64,000 nt of DNA from Sinomicrobium oceani (GTDB taxonomy: Bacteria > Bacteroidota > Bacteroidia > Flavobacteriales > Flavobacteriaceae): positions 107,996-171,995 of the forward strand of contig NZ_FPJE01000014.1 in the NCBI RefSeq assembly GCF_900119185.1, given 5' to 3'. Positions within the stretch are counted from its first letter, which is position 1; each line of letters begins with the position of its first letter. The position numbers were made by a program, and so were the translations under genes. The notes under the pieces were generated by a model. The model had not been told where the DNA came from. It made no database searches and was given only the letters and a program-made list of their open reading frames with translations. This document shows positions 45,874 to 53,742 of this stretch, in pieces.

Positions 45874-46767
45874 ATGTCAAAATTCACAGGCACAGGTGTG
45901 GCTTTGGTTACACCGTTTAACAGGGATAATAGTGTGGACAGGGCAGCACTTGAAAAAATTGTAGCCTACTGCATCGAAGGAGGAGTGGAATATCTGGTGG
46001 TTTTGGGAACCACTGCGGAAAGCGCGACATTGACCAGAGAAGAGAAGGAGATCGTAATACAAACCGTCATAAAGGCCAATGCGGGAAGACTTCCCCTGGT
46101 GTTGGGCGTAGGGGGAAACAATACGGCCGAAGTGGTCAACGAACTGCAAACCACGGATCTTTCCGGTTTTGAAGCTATACTATCGGTATCTCCTTATTAC
46201 AACAAGCCTACACAGGAAGGTATTTACCAGCATTTTAAGGCGGTTGCTGCGGCATCTCCGGTTCCGGTTATCCTTTATAACGTGCCGGGCAGAACGGCTT
46301 CAAACATGTTGCCTAAAACCGTATTGCGGCTGGCAAGAGAAGTCAGCAATATTATAGGAATAAAAGAAGCGGCAGGCGATATTGTACAGGCGATGCGTCT
46401 TATTAAAGATAAACCGGAAGATTTTCTCGTGATCTCGGGAGATGATATGGTAACATTGCCGATGGTACTGGCCGGTGGCGCAGGAGTGATCTCTGTCGTT
46501 GCCCAGGGGTTCCCCAGAGAGTTTACCGAGATGGTCCGGTTGGGGCTGGCAGGAAACGTTCGTGAAGCTTATGCGCTGCATTACAAGCTGGCCGATGTTA
46601 TTGATATGGCTTTCGAACAGGGAAATCCCGCAGGGATCAAGTCGGTATTCCGTGCTCTCGGACTTTCAGAAGATATCGTAAGACTGCCTTTGGTGAAAGC
46701 AGACGAAGACCTGGAAGAGCGCATTGCCCGTTTCGTGGAAAAAAACGTCAGCGTAGGGGTGAAGTAA
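45874..46767 (+). CDS. dapA: 4-hydroxy-tetrahydrodipicolinate synthase
   Basis: 297 residues, TIM barrel. Schiff-base Lys164 (Ile-Lys-Glu-Ala), Tyr135 (Leu-Tyr-Asn-Val-Pro-Gly-Arg), and Gly-Thr-Thr-Ala-Glu-Ser-Ala-Thr at 45-52 for pyruvate. It joins pyruvate and aspartate semialdehyde, the first step of lysine and peptidoglycan diaminopimelate synthesis. ATG start immediately after the DUF6913 stop. A perfect 12-bp hairpin follows at 46856. Confidence 0.96.
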   Translation: MSKFTGTGVALVTPFNRDNSVDRAALEKIVAYCIEGGVEYLVVLGTTAESATLTREEKEIVIQTVIKANAGRLPLVLGVGGNNTAEVVNELQTTDLSGFEAILSVSPYYNKPTQEGIYQHFKAVAAASPVPVILYNVPGRTASNMLPKTVLRLAREVSNIIGIKEAAGDIVQAMRLIKDKPEDFLVISGDDMVTLPMVLAGGAGVISVVAQGFPREFTEMVRLGLAGNVREAYALHYKLADVIDMAFEQGNPAGIKSVFRALGLSEDIVRLPLVKADEDLEERIARFVEKNVSVGVK

Positions 46768-46855
46768 AAATATCTCTTAATATATGAAACCCTGCCTTTA
46801 TAGTTGCTCGTGTCCTCAGCGGCATGGTTTAATAAAGAGACGGCAGGGCAGGAGG

Positions 46856-46895
46856 CCGGGGTGAATTCTAAAAATAAGGTTAAAATTCACCCCGG
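46856..46895 (+). terminator. Terminator-like hairpin after dapA
   Basis: CCGGGGTGAATT (46856-46867) pairs perfectly with AATTCACCCCGG (46884-46895) around 16 bases. Only a short TCTGTTTTC follows, so it may be a weak or assisted terminator. Confidence 0.65.
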
Positions 46896-46943
46896 TCTGT
46901 TTTCAGGACGAGGTGTAAATTGTATCTTCGGCGATAATAAATT

Positions 46944-46972
46944 TTGTATTATCCAATTATTGGCTAATTTTG
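46944..46972 (+). promoter_or_regulatory. Promoter for the bamD operon
   Basis: TTG (46944-46946), 18 bases, TAATTTTG (46965-46972); 72 bases to the bamD start. Confidence 0.65.
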
Positions 46973-47044
46973 CCGTTAATTTTAGCGGTAAATACGATTG
47001 CTGCGATATTCGTGGCAAAACCACTTAAAATTACCATATAAAGC

Positions 47045-47839
47045 ATGAAGAGATTTTTATACGTCGCTGTTGTTGTAGCCCTTATGAGTTCCTGTAGTCA
47101 GTTTCAGAAGGCACTGAAGAGCGAGGATGTTAAGCTGAAATACGACCTTGCGGAGAAGCTGTACAATGAGGGAGATTATAAGAAGGCGAATCGCCTGCTG
47201 GAGCAGATTGTGCCACAATATGCAGGGAAACCCCAGGGAGAAAGAGTAGTGTACTTTCATGCTAACGCTTACTACCAGACCAAAGAATATTACCTGGCCG
47301 CATATCAGTTTGATCGTTTTTCCAAGTCGTATCCGAAGAGTGATAAGGCCGAAGAAGCGGCATTCCTGGGTGCTAAAAGCTATTATATGTTGTCTCCCAA
47401 ATACAGCCTGGATCAAAGGGAAACCAATACGGCGGTTGATAAATTACAATTATTTATCAATACCTACCCGGATTCGGAGTACCTCGACGAAGCCAATGAG
47501 CTCGTGCGGGAGTTGAGAACCAAACTGGAGAAAAAGGACTTTGAGATCGCCAGGCAATACAACCGTATCAGTGATTATAAGGCTGCGATAAAATCGTTCG
47601 ACAATTTTCTGTCGAATTATCCGGGAACACCGTTCCGGGAAGATGCCATGTATTATAAAATGGTAGCATCCTATAACCTTGCCGTAAACAGTATTTACAG
47701 TAAGATGCAGGAGCGCCTGAGTCATACCAGGGAATCTTACAATACACTGAAGCGGTATTTTCCGGATACACAATATTCGGATGAAGCCGAAAAAATGATG
47801 ACCGTAGTCAATAAGGAATTAGAACAATTTAGCAAATAA
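47045..47839 (+). CDS. bamD: Outer-membrane assembly lipoprotein BamD
   Basis: 264 residues. Lipoprotein signal with Cys17 (Met-Ser-Ser-Cys), then five tetratricopeptide-like repeats over the rest, with Tyr-X-X-Ala/Gly patterns at about 40-70, 75-110, 120-150, 160-200 and 205-250. It is part of the BAM complex that puts beta-barrel proteins into the outer membrane. First gene of the bamD-rpoZ-coaBC-DUF4835 run, behind a good promoter. Confidence 0.94.
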   Translation: MKRFLYVAVVVALMSSCSQFQKALKSEDVKLKYDLAEKLYNEGDYKKANRLLEQIVPQYAGKPQGERVVYFHANAYYQTKEYYLAAYQFDRFSKSYPKSDKAEEAAFLGAKSYYMLSPKYSLDQRETNTAVDKLQLFINTYPDSEYLDEANELVRELRTKLEKKDFEIARQYNRISDYKAAIKSFDNFLSNYPGTPFREDAMYYKMVASYNLAVNSIYSKMQERLSHTRESYNTLKRYFPDTQYSDEAEKMMTVVNKELEQFSK

Positions 47840-47849
47840 GAAGAGAGAG

Positions 47850-48176
47850 ATGAGCAATTTGAGAAAAACAGAAGCCCCGGTTTCTACCGTTACCCTCGAC
47901 AAAAATAAAATAGATGCTCCTACGGGGAATATCTATGAGGCGATATCTATCGTTGCCAAGAGGGCTACTCAGGTCAATTCGGAGATCAAGAAGGAATTGA
48001 TAGAGAAACTGGAGGAGTTTGCCACGTATACCGACAGTCTCGAAGAGATCTTTGAGAACAAGGAGCAGATCGAGGTTTCCAAGTTTTACGAAAAACTTCC
48101 CAAGCCTCATGCTATTGCGGTCGAAGAGTGGTTAAACGATAAGATCTACTACAGGAACACCGAAAAAGAAGCATAA
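47850..48176 (+). CDS. rpoZ: RNA polymerase omega-family subunit
   Basis: 108 residues. The central part (Asn-Ile-Tyr-Glu-Ala-Ile-Ser-Ile-Val-Ala-Lys-Arg-Ala-Thr-Gln-Val-Asn) matches the omega/Rpb6 fold, whose conserved helix grips beta'. The C-terminal tail is longer than in E. coli omega, usual for Bacteroidota. It is 10 bases after bamD and directly abuts coaBC. Confidence 0.9.
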   Translation: MSNLRKTEAPVSTVTLDKNKIDAPTGNIYEAISIVAKRATQVNSEIKKELIEKLEEFATYTDSLEEIFENKEQIEVSKFYEKLPKPHAIAVEEWLNDKIYYRNTEKEA

Positions 48177-49388
48177 ATGTCTGTTTTAAGCGGCAAGAAT
48201 ATCCTGTTAGGCGTTACCGGAGGTATTGCCGCTTACAAGACTGCTTTCCTGGTGCGTTTGTTTATCAAATCGGGTGCCTATGTGCGCGTTGTTATGACAG
48301 ACAATGCCCGGGAGTTCGTAACACCGCTGACGCTTTCTACCTTATCCAAAAACCCGGTCCTTTCCTCGTTTACCGATGAGGAAGATGGCAATGCTGTGTG
48401 GAACAATCACGTAGAGGCGGGACTCTGGGCCGACCTTATGATCGTCGCCCCGGCCACAGCCAACAGCATGGCAAAAATGGCCAATGGCGTATCGGACAAT
48501 TTTCTTCTGGCTACTTATCTTTCTGCAAAATGTCCTGTGTATATCGCTCCTGCTATGGATCTTGATATGTACAAACATCCTTCCACCAGGCATACCCTGG
48601 ACACGTTAAAAGCTTTCGGAAATATCGTAATTCCCGCTGCGCATGGCGAATTGGCCAGTGGGCTTACCGGAGAAGGCCGTATGGCGGAGCCTGAGGATAT
48701 CGTTACCTTTATAGAAAGCCATATCCGGAGCAATCTGCCGTTATACGGAAAGAAAGTACTCATTACCGCCGGTCCCACTTACGAAGCTATAGACCCCGTA
48801 CGTTTTATCGGGAACCATTCTTCCGGAAGAATGGGTGTGGAGCTTGCCCGGAAAGCTGCAGCGCTCGGAGCGGAAGTGTCCCTGGTTATCGGCCCTACAC
48901 ACCTGGAAGCGGAAGGAGCAGGCATCAAGACCGTACACGTGGTCAGTGCAGAAGAAATGTACCAGGCTGTGCACAGGGAATTCGACGATACGGATATAGC
49001 CGTGCTGGCAGCCGCAGTTTCGGATTACAGGCCCGCGATCAGGGAAGATCGCAAGATCAAGAAGAAAGACACTTCACTAACCATTACCCTTGAGCCGACA
49101 AAAGATATTCTGGCCTCGCTGGGAGCTGCCAAAAAACATCAGTTCCTCGTAGGCTTTGCCCTGGAGACCAATGACGAAGAAGAACATGCCAGGGGAAAAC
49201 TCCGAAGAAAGAACCTCGATGCCATAGTATTGAATTCCCTGAATGATGAAGGTGCAGGTTTTGGTAAATCCACAAATAAGATTACCTTTATAGACAGGGA
49301 GGAAAATATGGTTTCCTTTGCGCTGAAATCCAAGGCCGAAGTTGCCGGAGATATATTTGCGGAGATACAGCGCAGGTTGCCCCGATAA
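48177..49388 (+). CDS. coaBC: Bifunctional phosphopantothenoylcysteine decarboxylase / phosphopantothenate-cysteine ligase
   Basis: 403 residues. CoaC flavoprotein domain (1-180) with Asn-His-Val-Glu near 75 and Pro-Ala-Met-Asp near 122, followed by the CoaB ligase domain (about 190-403) with Ile-Thr-Ala-Gly-Pro-Thr-Tyr-Glu and Asn-His-Ser-Ser-Gly-Arg-Met-Gly. Two steps of coenzyme A synthesis. ATG start directly after the rpoZ stop. Confidence 0.96.
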   Translation: MSVLSGKNILLGVTGGIAAYKTAFLVRLFIKSGAYVRVVMTDNAREFVTPLTLSTLSKNPVLSSFTDEEDGNAVWNNHVEAGLWADLMIVAPATANSMAKMANGVSDNFLLATYLSAKCPVYIAPAMDLDMYKHPSTRHTLDTLKAFGNIVIPAAHGELASGLTGEGRMAEPEDIVTFIESHIRSNLPLYGKKVLITAGPTYEAIDPVRFIGNHSSGRMGVELARKAAALGAEVSLVIGPTHLEAEGAGIKTVHVVSAEEMYQAVHREFDDTDIAVLAAAVSDYRPAIREDRKIKKKDTSLTITLEPTKDILASLGAAKKHQFLVGFALETNDEEEHARGKLRRKNLDAIVLNSLNDEGAGFGKSTNKITFIDREENMVSFALKSKAEVAGDIFAEIQRRLPR

Positions 49389-49425
49389 AATTTACCTTCT
49401 CCTATTGCATTCACTTTAGCCGAAA

Positions 49426-50322
49426 ATGAAAAAACCTATCCGTATATTTTGCCTGTTAATGGCCGCGTGGTGTACATCACTCTCAGCGCAGGAACTTAAT
49501 TGTAGAGTCATCGTGGATGCCGAACAGGTAAAGCAAACCAACCGGCAGATCTTCGAAACACTGCAAAAATCGCTTACGGACTTTGTCAATAAGACCAGGT
49601 GGACCAATCGTAACTATGCATTACAGGAACGGATAAACAGCAGTATGTATATTACGGTGTCCCAATACGATTCGGATCGGTTTTCGGCTTCCATACAGGT
49701 ACAATCATCGAGACCGGTTTATAATTCTTCCTATGAATCGCCGGTCTTCAATTTCCAGGACAGGCAGTTCAATTTTCAGTACGTAGAGTTTCAGCCGCTT
49801 TTTTTTAACCCGAATACATTCGAGTCCAACCTGGTTTCGGTAATCACGTATTACGTCTATATTATGCTGGGCATGGATGCCGATACGTTTTCTCCGGAAG
49901 GAGGGACGGCGTATTACCAGCAGGCCCGCAATATTGTAAACCTGGCCCAGAGCAGTAATTATGCTGGCTGGAAACAGGCGGACGGTAACAAGAGCAGGTG
50001 GGGACTTGTAGATAACCTGTTGTCCAATCCTTTTAAAAGTTATCGTACCGCTTTGTACGAGTATCACAGAATGGGGCTCGACAGGATGGTTGAAGACCCG
50101 GCAGCAGGCAAGGAATCCATGGCGCGCTCGATGAAGTATCTGGAACGGGTAAACTCCGTAAGACCCAATTCGTTTTTGCTACAGGTGTTTTTCGATGCCA
50201 AGAAAGATGAGATCCTCAATGTTTTTTCCGACGGACCCAAAGTGGATATCGTGAGTCTGAAAAATTCACTGAACAAGGTGGCTCCCGTCTACGCGGGGTC
50301 ATGGGAAAAGATCACGTATTAA
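49426..50322 (+). CDS. DUF4835 family exported protein
   Basis: 298 residues. Signal peptide (about 1-20, ending Leu-Ser-Ala-Gln), and then a mixed alpha/beta protein with Phe-Asn-Phe-Gln-Tyr-Val-Glu-Phe-Gln-Pro-Leu. This conserved Bacteroidota family is normally encoded after coaBC and before recN; here the gene is followed by a minus-strand acyltransferase instead. No function is known. 37 bases after coaBC. Confidence 0.9.
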   Translation: MKKPIRIFCLLMAAWCTSLSAQELNCRVIVDAEQVKQTNRQIFETLQKSLTDFVNKTRWTNRNYALQERINSSMYITVSQYDSDRFSASIQVQSSRPVYNSSYESPVFNFQDRQFNFQYVEFQPLFFNPNTFESNLVSVITYYVYIMLGMDADTFSPEGGTAYYQQARNIVNLAQSSNYAGWKQADGNKSRWGLVDNLLSNPFKSYRTALYEYHRMGLDRMVEDPAAGKESMARSMKYLERVNSVRPNSFLLQVFFDAKKDEILNVFSDGPKVDIVSLKNSLNKVAPVYAGSWEKITY

Positions 50323-50346
50323 AGATTGCCATCGAGGCAGGATACC

Positions 50347-51237
50347 TTATTTTTTCTTTTGTTCGGGTTGTCTGCCGCGGTGCTTCCAGCGTTTGTGCGT
50401 CCAGAAATAATATTCCGGTGTTTCCCTGATCTGTTTTTCCACTTCCCGCAAAAAGAGGTCGGTAATGTCGTAATCCGGGAATGATTCGGGGTTTTCGGCC
50501 AGGGGGAGGAAAGTTCCCTGATAATATCCTCTTTTTACTTTTTCGATACGCAGGTACATTACAGCCAGTCCTGTTCTTTTGGCCAGTATTTCCGCACCGA
50601 CATGAACAGGGACATTGATCCCCATAAAATCTTCCCAATAGATGGCTTTGCTCATGAGGGGTGACTGATCGCTGAGAAATCCGTAAACAGCCTGTACATG
50701 GTCGCGCTGGTTCTTCCGGATCACCCGTATCGTTTCCCTGGTTTCTATCAGTGTAGTGCCGAACTTGCCTCGTATACGCTTTACCAGACGGTCGAAATAA
50801 GAGTTTTTAATACGCTTGTACACGGCATATCCCTTGGAAGAAACCTGCGGATCCAGGGAAGACGTCCATTCCCAGTTGGCATAATGCGGGAAGAGCAGGA
50901 TAACACTTTTGTTCTTTTCCAGTTTTCGTATTTCCTCTACATTAGTGTATACAAATCTCTTCTCCATAGTCTCCGCGCTGATGGAAAGTGTTTTCACAAT
51001 TTCGAGAAAGACGTCCGAAAGATGCCTGTAGAACTTTTTTTCGATCTGGAGCCTTTCCCGGTCGGATAGTCCGGGAAACACGAGTTGCAGGTTGTTCCTC
51101 ACCGTCTTCTTACGATATCCTGCAAGCCTGTACAGGATGATATATACCATGTCGGAAAACAGGTAAAGAAGCCGGAACGGCAGTATGGATATCAGCCACA
51201 AAACGGGATAGGCCAGGATGAAGATGAGAAGCTGCAT
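50347..51237 (-). CDS. Lipid A/lysophospholipid acyltransferase (LpxL/HtrB family)
   Basis: 296 residues from the ATG at 51237; an ATG 42 codons earlier lies beyond the promoter palindrome, inside the first codons of the divergent gene. N-terminal membrane helix (about 5-25), and His-Tyr-Ala-Asn-Trp-Glu-Trp with the catalytic His and Glu four apart. It probably adds a secondary acyl chain to lipid A, or to another lysolipid. A Lys-rich C-terminus. Divergent from the rhomboid gene. Confidence 0.88.
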   Translation of the reverse strand: MQLLIFILAYPVLWLISILPFRLLYLFSDMVYIILYRLAGYRKKTVRNNLQLVFPGLSDRERLQIEKKFYRHLSDVFLEIVKTLSISAETMEKRFVYTNVEEIRKLEKNKSVILLFPHYANWEWTSSLDPQVSSKGYAVYKRIKNSYFDRLVKRIRGKFGTTLIETRETIRVIRKNQRDHVQAVYGFLSDQSPLMSKAIYWEDFMGINVPVHVGAEILAKRTGLAVMYLRIEKVKRGYYQGTFLPLAENPESFPDYDITDLFLREVEKQIRETPEYYFWTHKRWKHRGRQPEQKKK

Positions 51238-51257
51238 TAATGTCGTAGTATTTCCGG

Positions 51258-51275
51258 CAAATATAGCTATATTTG
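51258..51275. promoter_or_regulatory. Perfect 18-bp palindrome of two back-to-back -7 elements
   Basis: CAAATATAGCTATATTTG reads the same on both strands. Each half is TATATTTG (TAnnTTTG), one facing the acyltransferase (51265-51258) and one the rhomboid gene (51268-51275). Leaders would be about 14 and 23 bases. The two promoters share bases, so polymerase could serve only one at a time. It could also be a repressor site. Confidence 0.6.
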
Positions 51276-51304
51276 AACACATAAGGTTATAAATAAGGCA
51301 TTCT

Positions 51305-51955
51305 ATGAAAGGTCTGGATCTGGTTATGATAGCAGTAATAGCTGCTAATGTTTTGGTCTCCATCAGGGGATTTAATGATATTTCATTCTTCGAACGGTAT
51401 AAATTTCAGATAGGAGCAATAAAAAGCGGGGAGAAGCTGAGAATGCTGACTTCTGGTTTTTTGCACGTGGATTTTACCCACCTGCTGTTTAATATGATCA
51501 CCTTTTATTTTTTTGCACCGATTGTCATATTTCATTTCGGCGATGTGAAATTCCTGGCGATTTACCTGGCCAGTTTACTGGCAGGGAACCTGCTGTCCTT
51601 CCAGTTTCATAAAAATGAAAATTACTACAGTGCGGTAGGAGCCAGCGGTGCAGTGACCGGGATTATATATTCGGGTATACTGCTCAATCCGGGAATGAGT
51701 CTTTACTTTTTTTTTATTCCGATTCCCATCCCCGCATATATATTCGGTATCGGTTACCTGCTGTACTCCATTTACGGGATGAAGAACCGTGTGGGGAATA
51801 TCGGGCATACCGCCCATTTTGGCGGTGCGATCGGCGGATTTATACTGACCCTGGCCTTCAGGCCCGGTCTCATTACACAGGACCCTTTAATGGTAGGCTT
51901 ACTGGCCTTGCCCATTATTTTGCTGTATGTTCTGGGGAAAATGGGCAAAATATAA
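51305..51955 (+). CDS. Rhomboid-family intramembrane protease
   Basis: 216 residues with six membrane segments. Nucleophile Ser114 in Gly-Ala-Ser-Gly-Ala, His171 in His-Phe-Gly-Gly, and the His59/Asn63 pair (His-Leu-Leu-Phe-Asn) typical of active rhomboids. It cuts single-pass membrane proteins inside the bilayer; substrates unknown. ATG start, behind the palindromic promoter. Confidence 0.92.
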   Translation: MKGLDLVMIAVIAANVLVSIRGFNDISFFERYKFQIGAIKSGEKLRMLTSGFLHVDFTHLLFNMITFYFFAPIVIFHFGDVKFLAIYLASLLAGNLLSFQFHKNENYYSAVGASGAVTGIIYSGILLNPGMSLYFFFIPIPIPAYIFGIGYLLYSIYGMKNRVGNIGHTAHFGGAIGGFILTLAFRPGLITQDPLMVGLLALPIILLYVLGKMGKI

Positions 51956-52133
51956 TACTTTTCCTTCAAAAAAATATAACTTTGCAGTAGGTTGAGAATC
52001 TGCACCATACCGTTTTCCCGGAGTAAAAAGGGTGTTCGGTTCTGTTTTTTTGCTGTAAAATTGTGGTGAGTATACGGGTTTGGCACGGCAGTTGTATTTG
52101 GGAGAGCATATAAATCAAAAAGCAATATACATT

Positions 52134-52829
52134 ATGAAAAAAATCATTTTAACTCTTGTATTGGGTTCGGCTATGGCTTTACATGCACAAACATCTCAGG
52201 TTATGATCAAAGACCCGGCGCGCACCATTTCGGTTTCCGGGGAAGGAACGGTAAAAGTGGTCCCGGACAACGTGGAACTCAAGGTTCGCGTGGAAAACGA
52301 GGGCAAATCTGCTGCAGCTGTGAAAAAACTGAACGACGCCCTTATCGACAAGGTGCTGAAATTCTGTAAGGAGATGAAAATCGATGCCAAGGATGTAAAG
52401 ACCGAGTATCTGAATCTCAACAAAAACTACGATTACCAGACCAAAGAATACAAGTATGTGGCCAATCAGGCGCTGTCTATAAACCTGAAAGACCTGTCTA
52501 AATACGAAGCACTGAGCCAGGGGTTGCTGGATGCAGGTGTTAACCGTATTGACGGAGTTTCTTTCGATGCATCCAATATCGAAGAACTTCAGAGCCAGGC
52601 CCGTGTAAAGGCCGTGGAAAACGCCCGTAAGAAGGCGGAGGAATATGCCAAGGCCCTCGGTAAGTCGGTAGGTGAACCTGTTTACCTGTCCGAAAGCGGT
52701 CAGCCTGAGCCTATGCCATTACCCCGCATGAGCATGATGAAGGCCGATGCCGCCGGTAGCAATGAGTCTATAGCTGTGGGTGAAATGAGTATCAAGGCTA
52801 CGGTGAATGTTGGATTTGAACTGAAATAA
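52134..52829 (+). CDS. SIMPL-domain (DUF541) exported protein
   Basis: 231 residues from the ATG at 52134. Signal peptide (about 1-19), and then the SIMPL fold with Val-Ser-Gly-Glu-Gly-Thr-Val-Lys-Val-Val-Pro-Asp near 33-44 and a long helix at about 140-165 (Ala-Arg-Lys-Lys-Ala-Glu-Glu-Tyr-Ala). Periplasmic, often linked to stress in other bacteria. A terminator shared with the opposite gene follows at 52880. Confidence 0.88.
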   Translation: MKKIILTLVLGSAMALHAQTSQVMIKDPARTISVSGEGTVKVVPDNVELKVRVENEGKSAAAVKKLNDALIDKVLKFCKEMKIDAKDVKTEYLNLNKNYDYQTKEYKYVANQALSINLKDLSKYEALSQGLLDAGVNRIDGVSFDASNIEELQSQARVKAVENARKKAEEYAKALGKSVGEPVYLSESGQPEPMPLPRMSMMKADAAGSNESIAVGEMSIKATVNVGFELK

Positions 52830-52879
52830 AACAATAAAAGGACATTTCCGGTTCGTATATGGCCGGAATAGCACAGACA

Positions 52880-52912
52880 AAAACGGGATGTTTCATACAG
52901 GCATCCCGTTTT
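52880..52912. terminator. Two-way terminator between convergent genes
   Basis: AAAACGGGATG (52880-52890) pairs with CATCCCGTTTT (52902-52912), an 11-bp stem with A's on one side and T's on the other. It serves the SIMPL gene and the opposite DUF4249 gene. Confidence 0.85.
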
Positions 52913-52913
52913 G

Positions 52914-53738
52914 TTATTCTATGGTATAGACAACTTCATGAACTTCCGACAGACGGAAGTATCCGAACGGGAAGTTGTCTTCATCAGTAATATTTTTACA
53001 GTTACCTCTTACCGTTGCGGGTTGGGTCTGAAACGGATTTCCCTGGCCGGAGTTCTGGTCCAGCAATATACTCATAAAGTTGTAAAAACGTTGTGTCACC
53101 CCGTAAACCCTGATAGTTATCCGATCTCCCTGTTTCAGGTCTTCATCGGTATAATAGGCAAATATCCTGTTGCCTTGTATAAATTCGTCTTCAAAGACCT
53201 GTAAGGTAGGGATAAGATCGATATCGGGTACAAATTCGAAGAGATAATAATTGTCTTCATCTGCCGGGTCGGTAAAATAGGCTTTGATGTCATAGTCTTC
53301 TCCGCTAAAACCTCCTCCGGAGGATTGCAGGATATCTTCGATCTGCACTACGGTTTTCATGGTCTCCGTAGCCGTGTAGTGCTCGCCTTGGTAAACAATG
53401 TCGAGGGTATAGTCCTGTTCCGGTTCCGGTATCAGTCGGGAGTTGTAATAGATCCCGGTGTTTTGGTCTTCGGCAAAGGTATAGGTATTGCCCTGGCTGT
53501 CCGTAATACGCACCTCAGCGCCACTGGCTGCGGGGACTCCTCCGGCATAGTAAGGGGCGGAAGTGGTGAGCCTGATCTGTTGCGGTTGAGGGAGCCCTCT
53601 TTTCGGAACGTTTATCGAAGCTTCTATAACGAGCCTCGGTGCAGCTTCCGGCACATTGACTTCTACGGTATCTTCACAGCCGAAGAGCAGGATAGCCGGG
53701 AATGTCACTGATAGTATGCTTTTCAGGATTGCCTTCAT
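52914..53738 (-). CDS. DUF4249 lipoprotein, partner of the TonB receptor
   Basis: 274 residues. Lipoprotein signal with Cys21 (Leu-Phe-Gly-Cys), and then a beta-sandwich protein starting with the family pattern Glu-Val-Asn-Val-Pro near 27-31. DUF4249 proteins are paired with a TonB-dependent receptor and are thought to sit on the cell surface and bind what the receptor takes in. It starts 4 bases after the receptor stop codon. Substrate unknown. Confidence 0.88.
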   Translation of the reverse strand: MKAILKSILSVTFPAILLFGCEDTVEVNVPEAAPRLVIEASINVPKRGLPQPQQIRLTTSAPYYAGGVPAASGAEVRITDSQGNTYTFAEDQNTGIYYNSRLIPEPEQDYTLDIVYQGEHYTATETMKTVVQIEDILQSSGGGFSGEDYDIKAYFTDPADEDNYYLFEFVPDIDLIPTLQVFEDEFIQGNRIFAYYTDEDLKQGDRITIRVYGVTQRFYNFMSILLDQNSGQGNPFQTQPATVRGNCKNITDEDNFPFGYFRLSEVHEVVYTIE

Positions 53739-53742
53739 CGGG

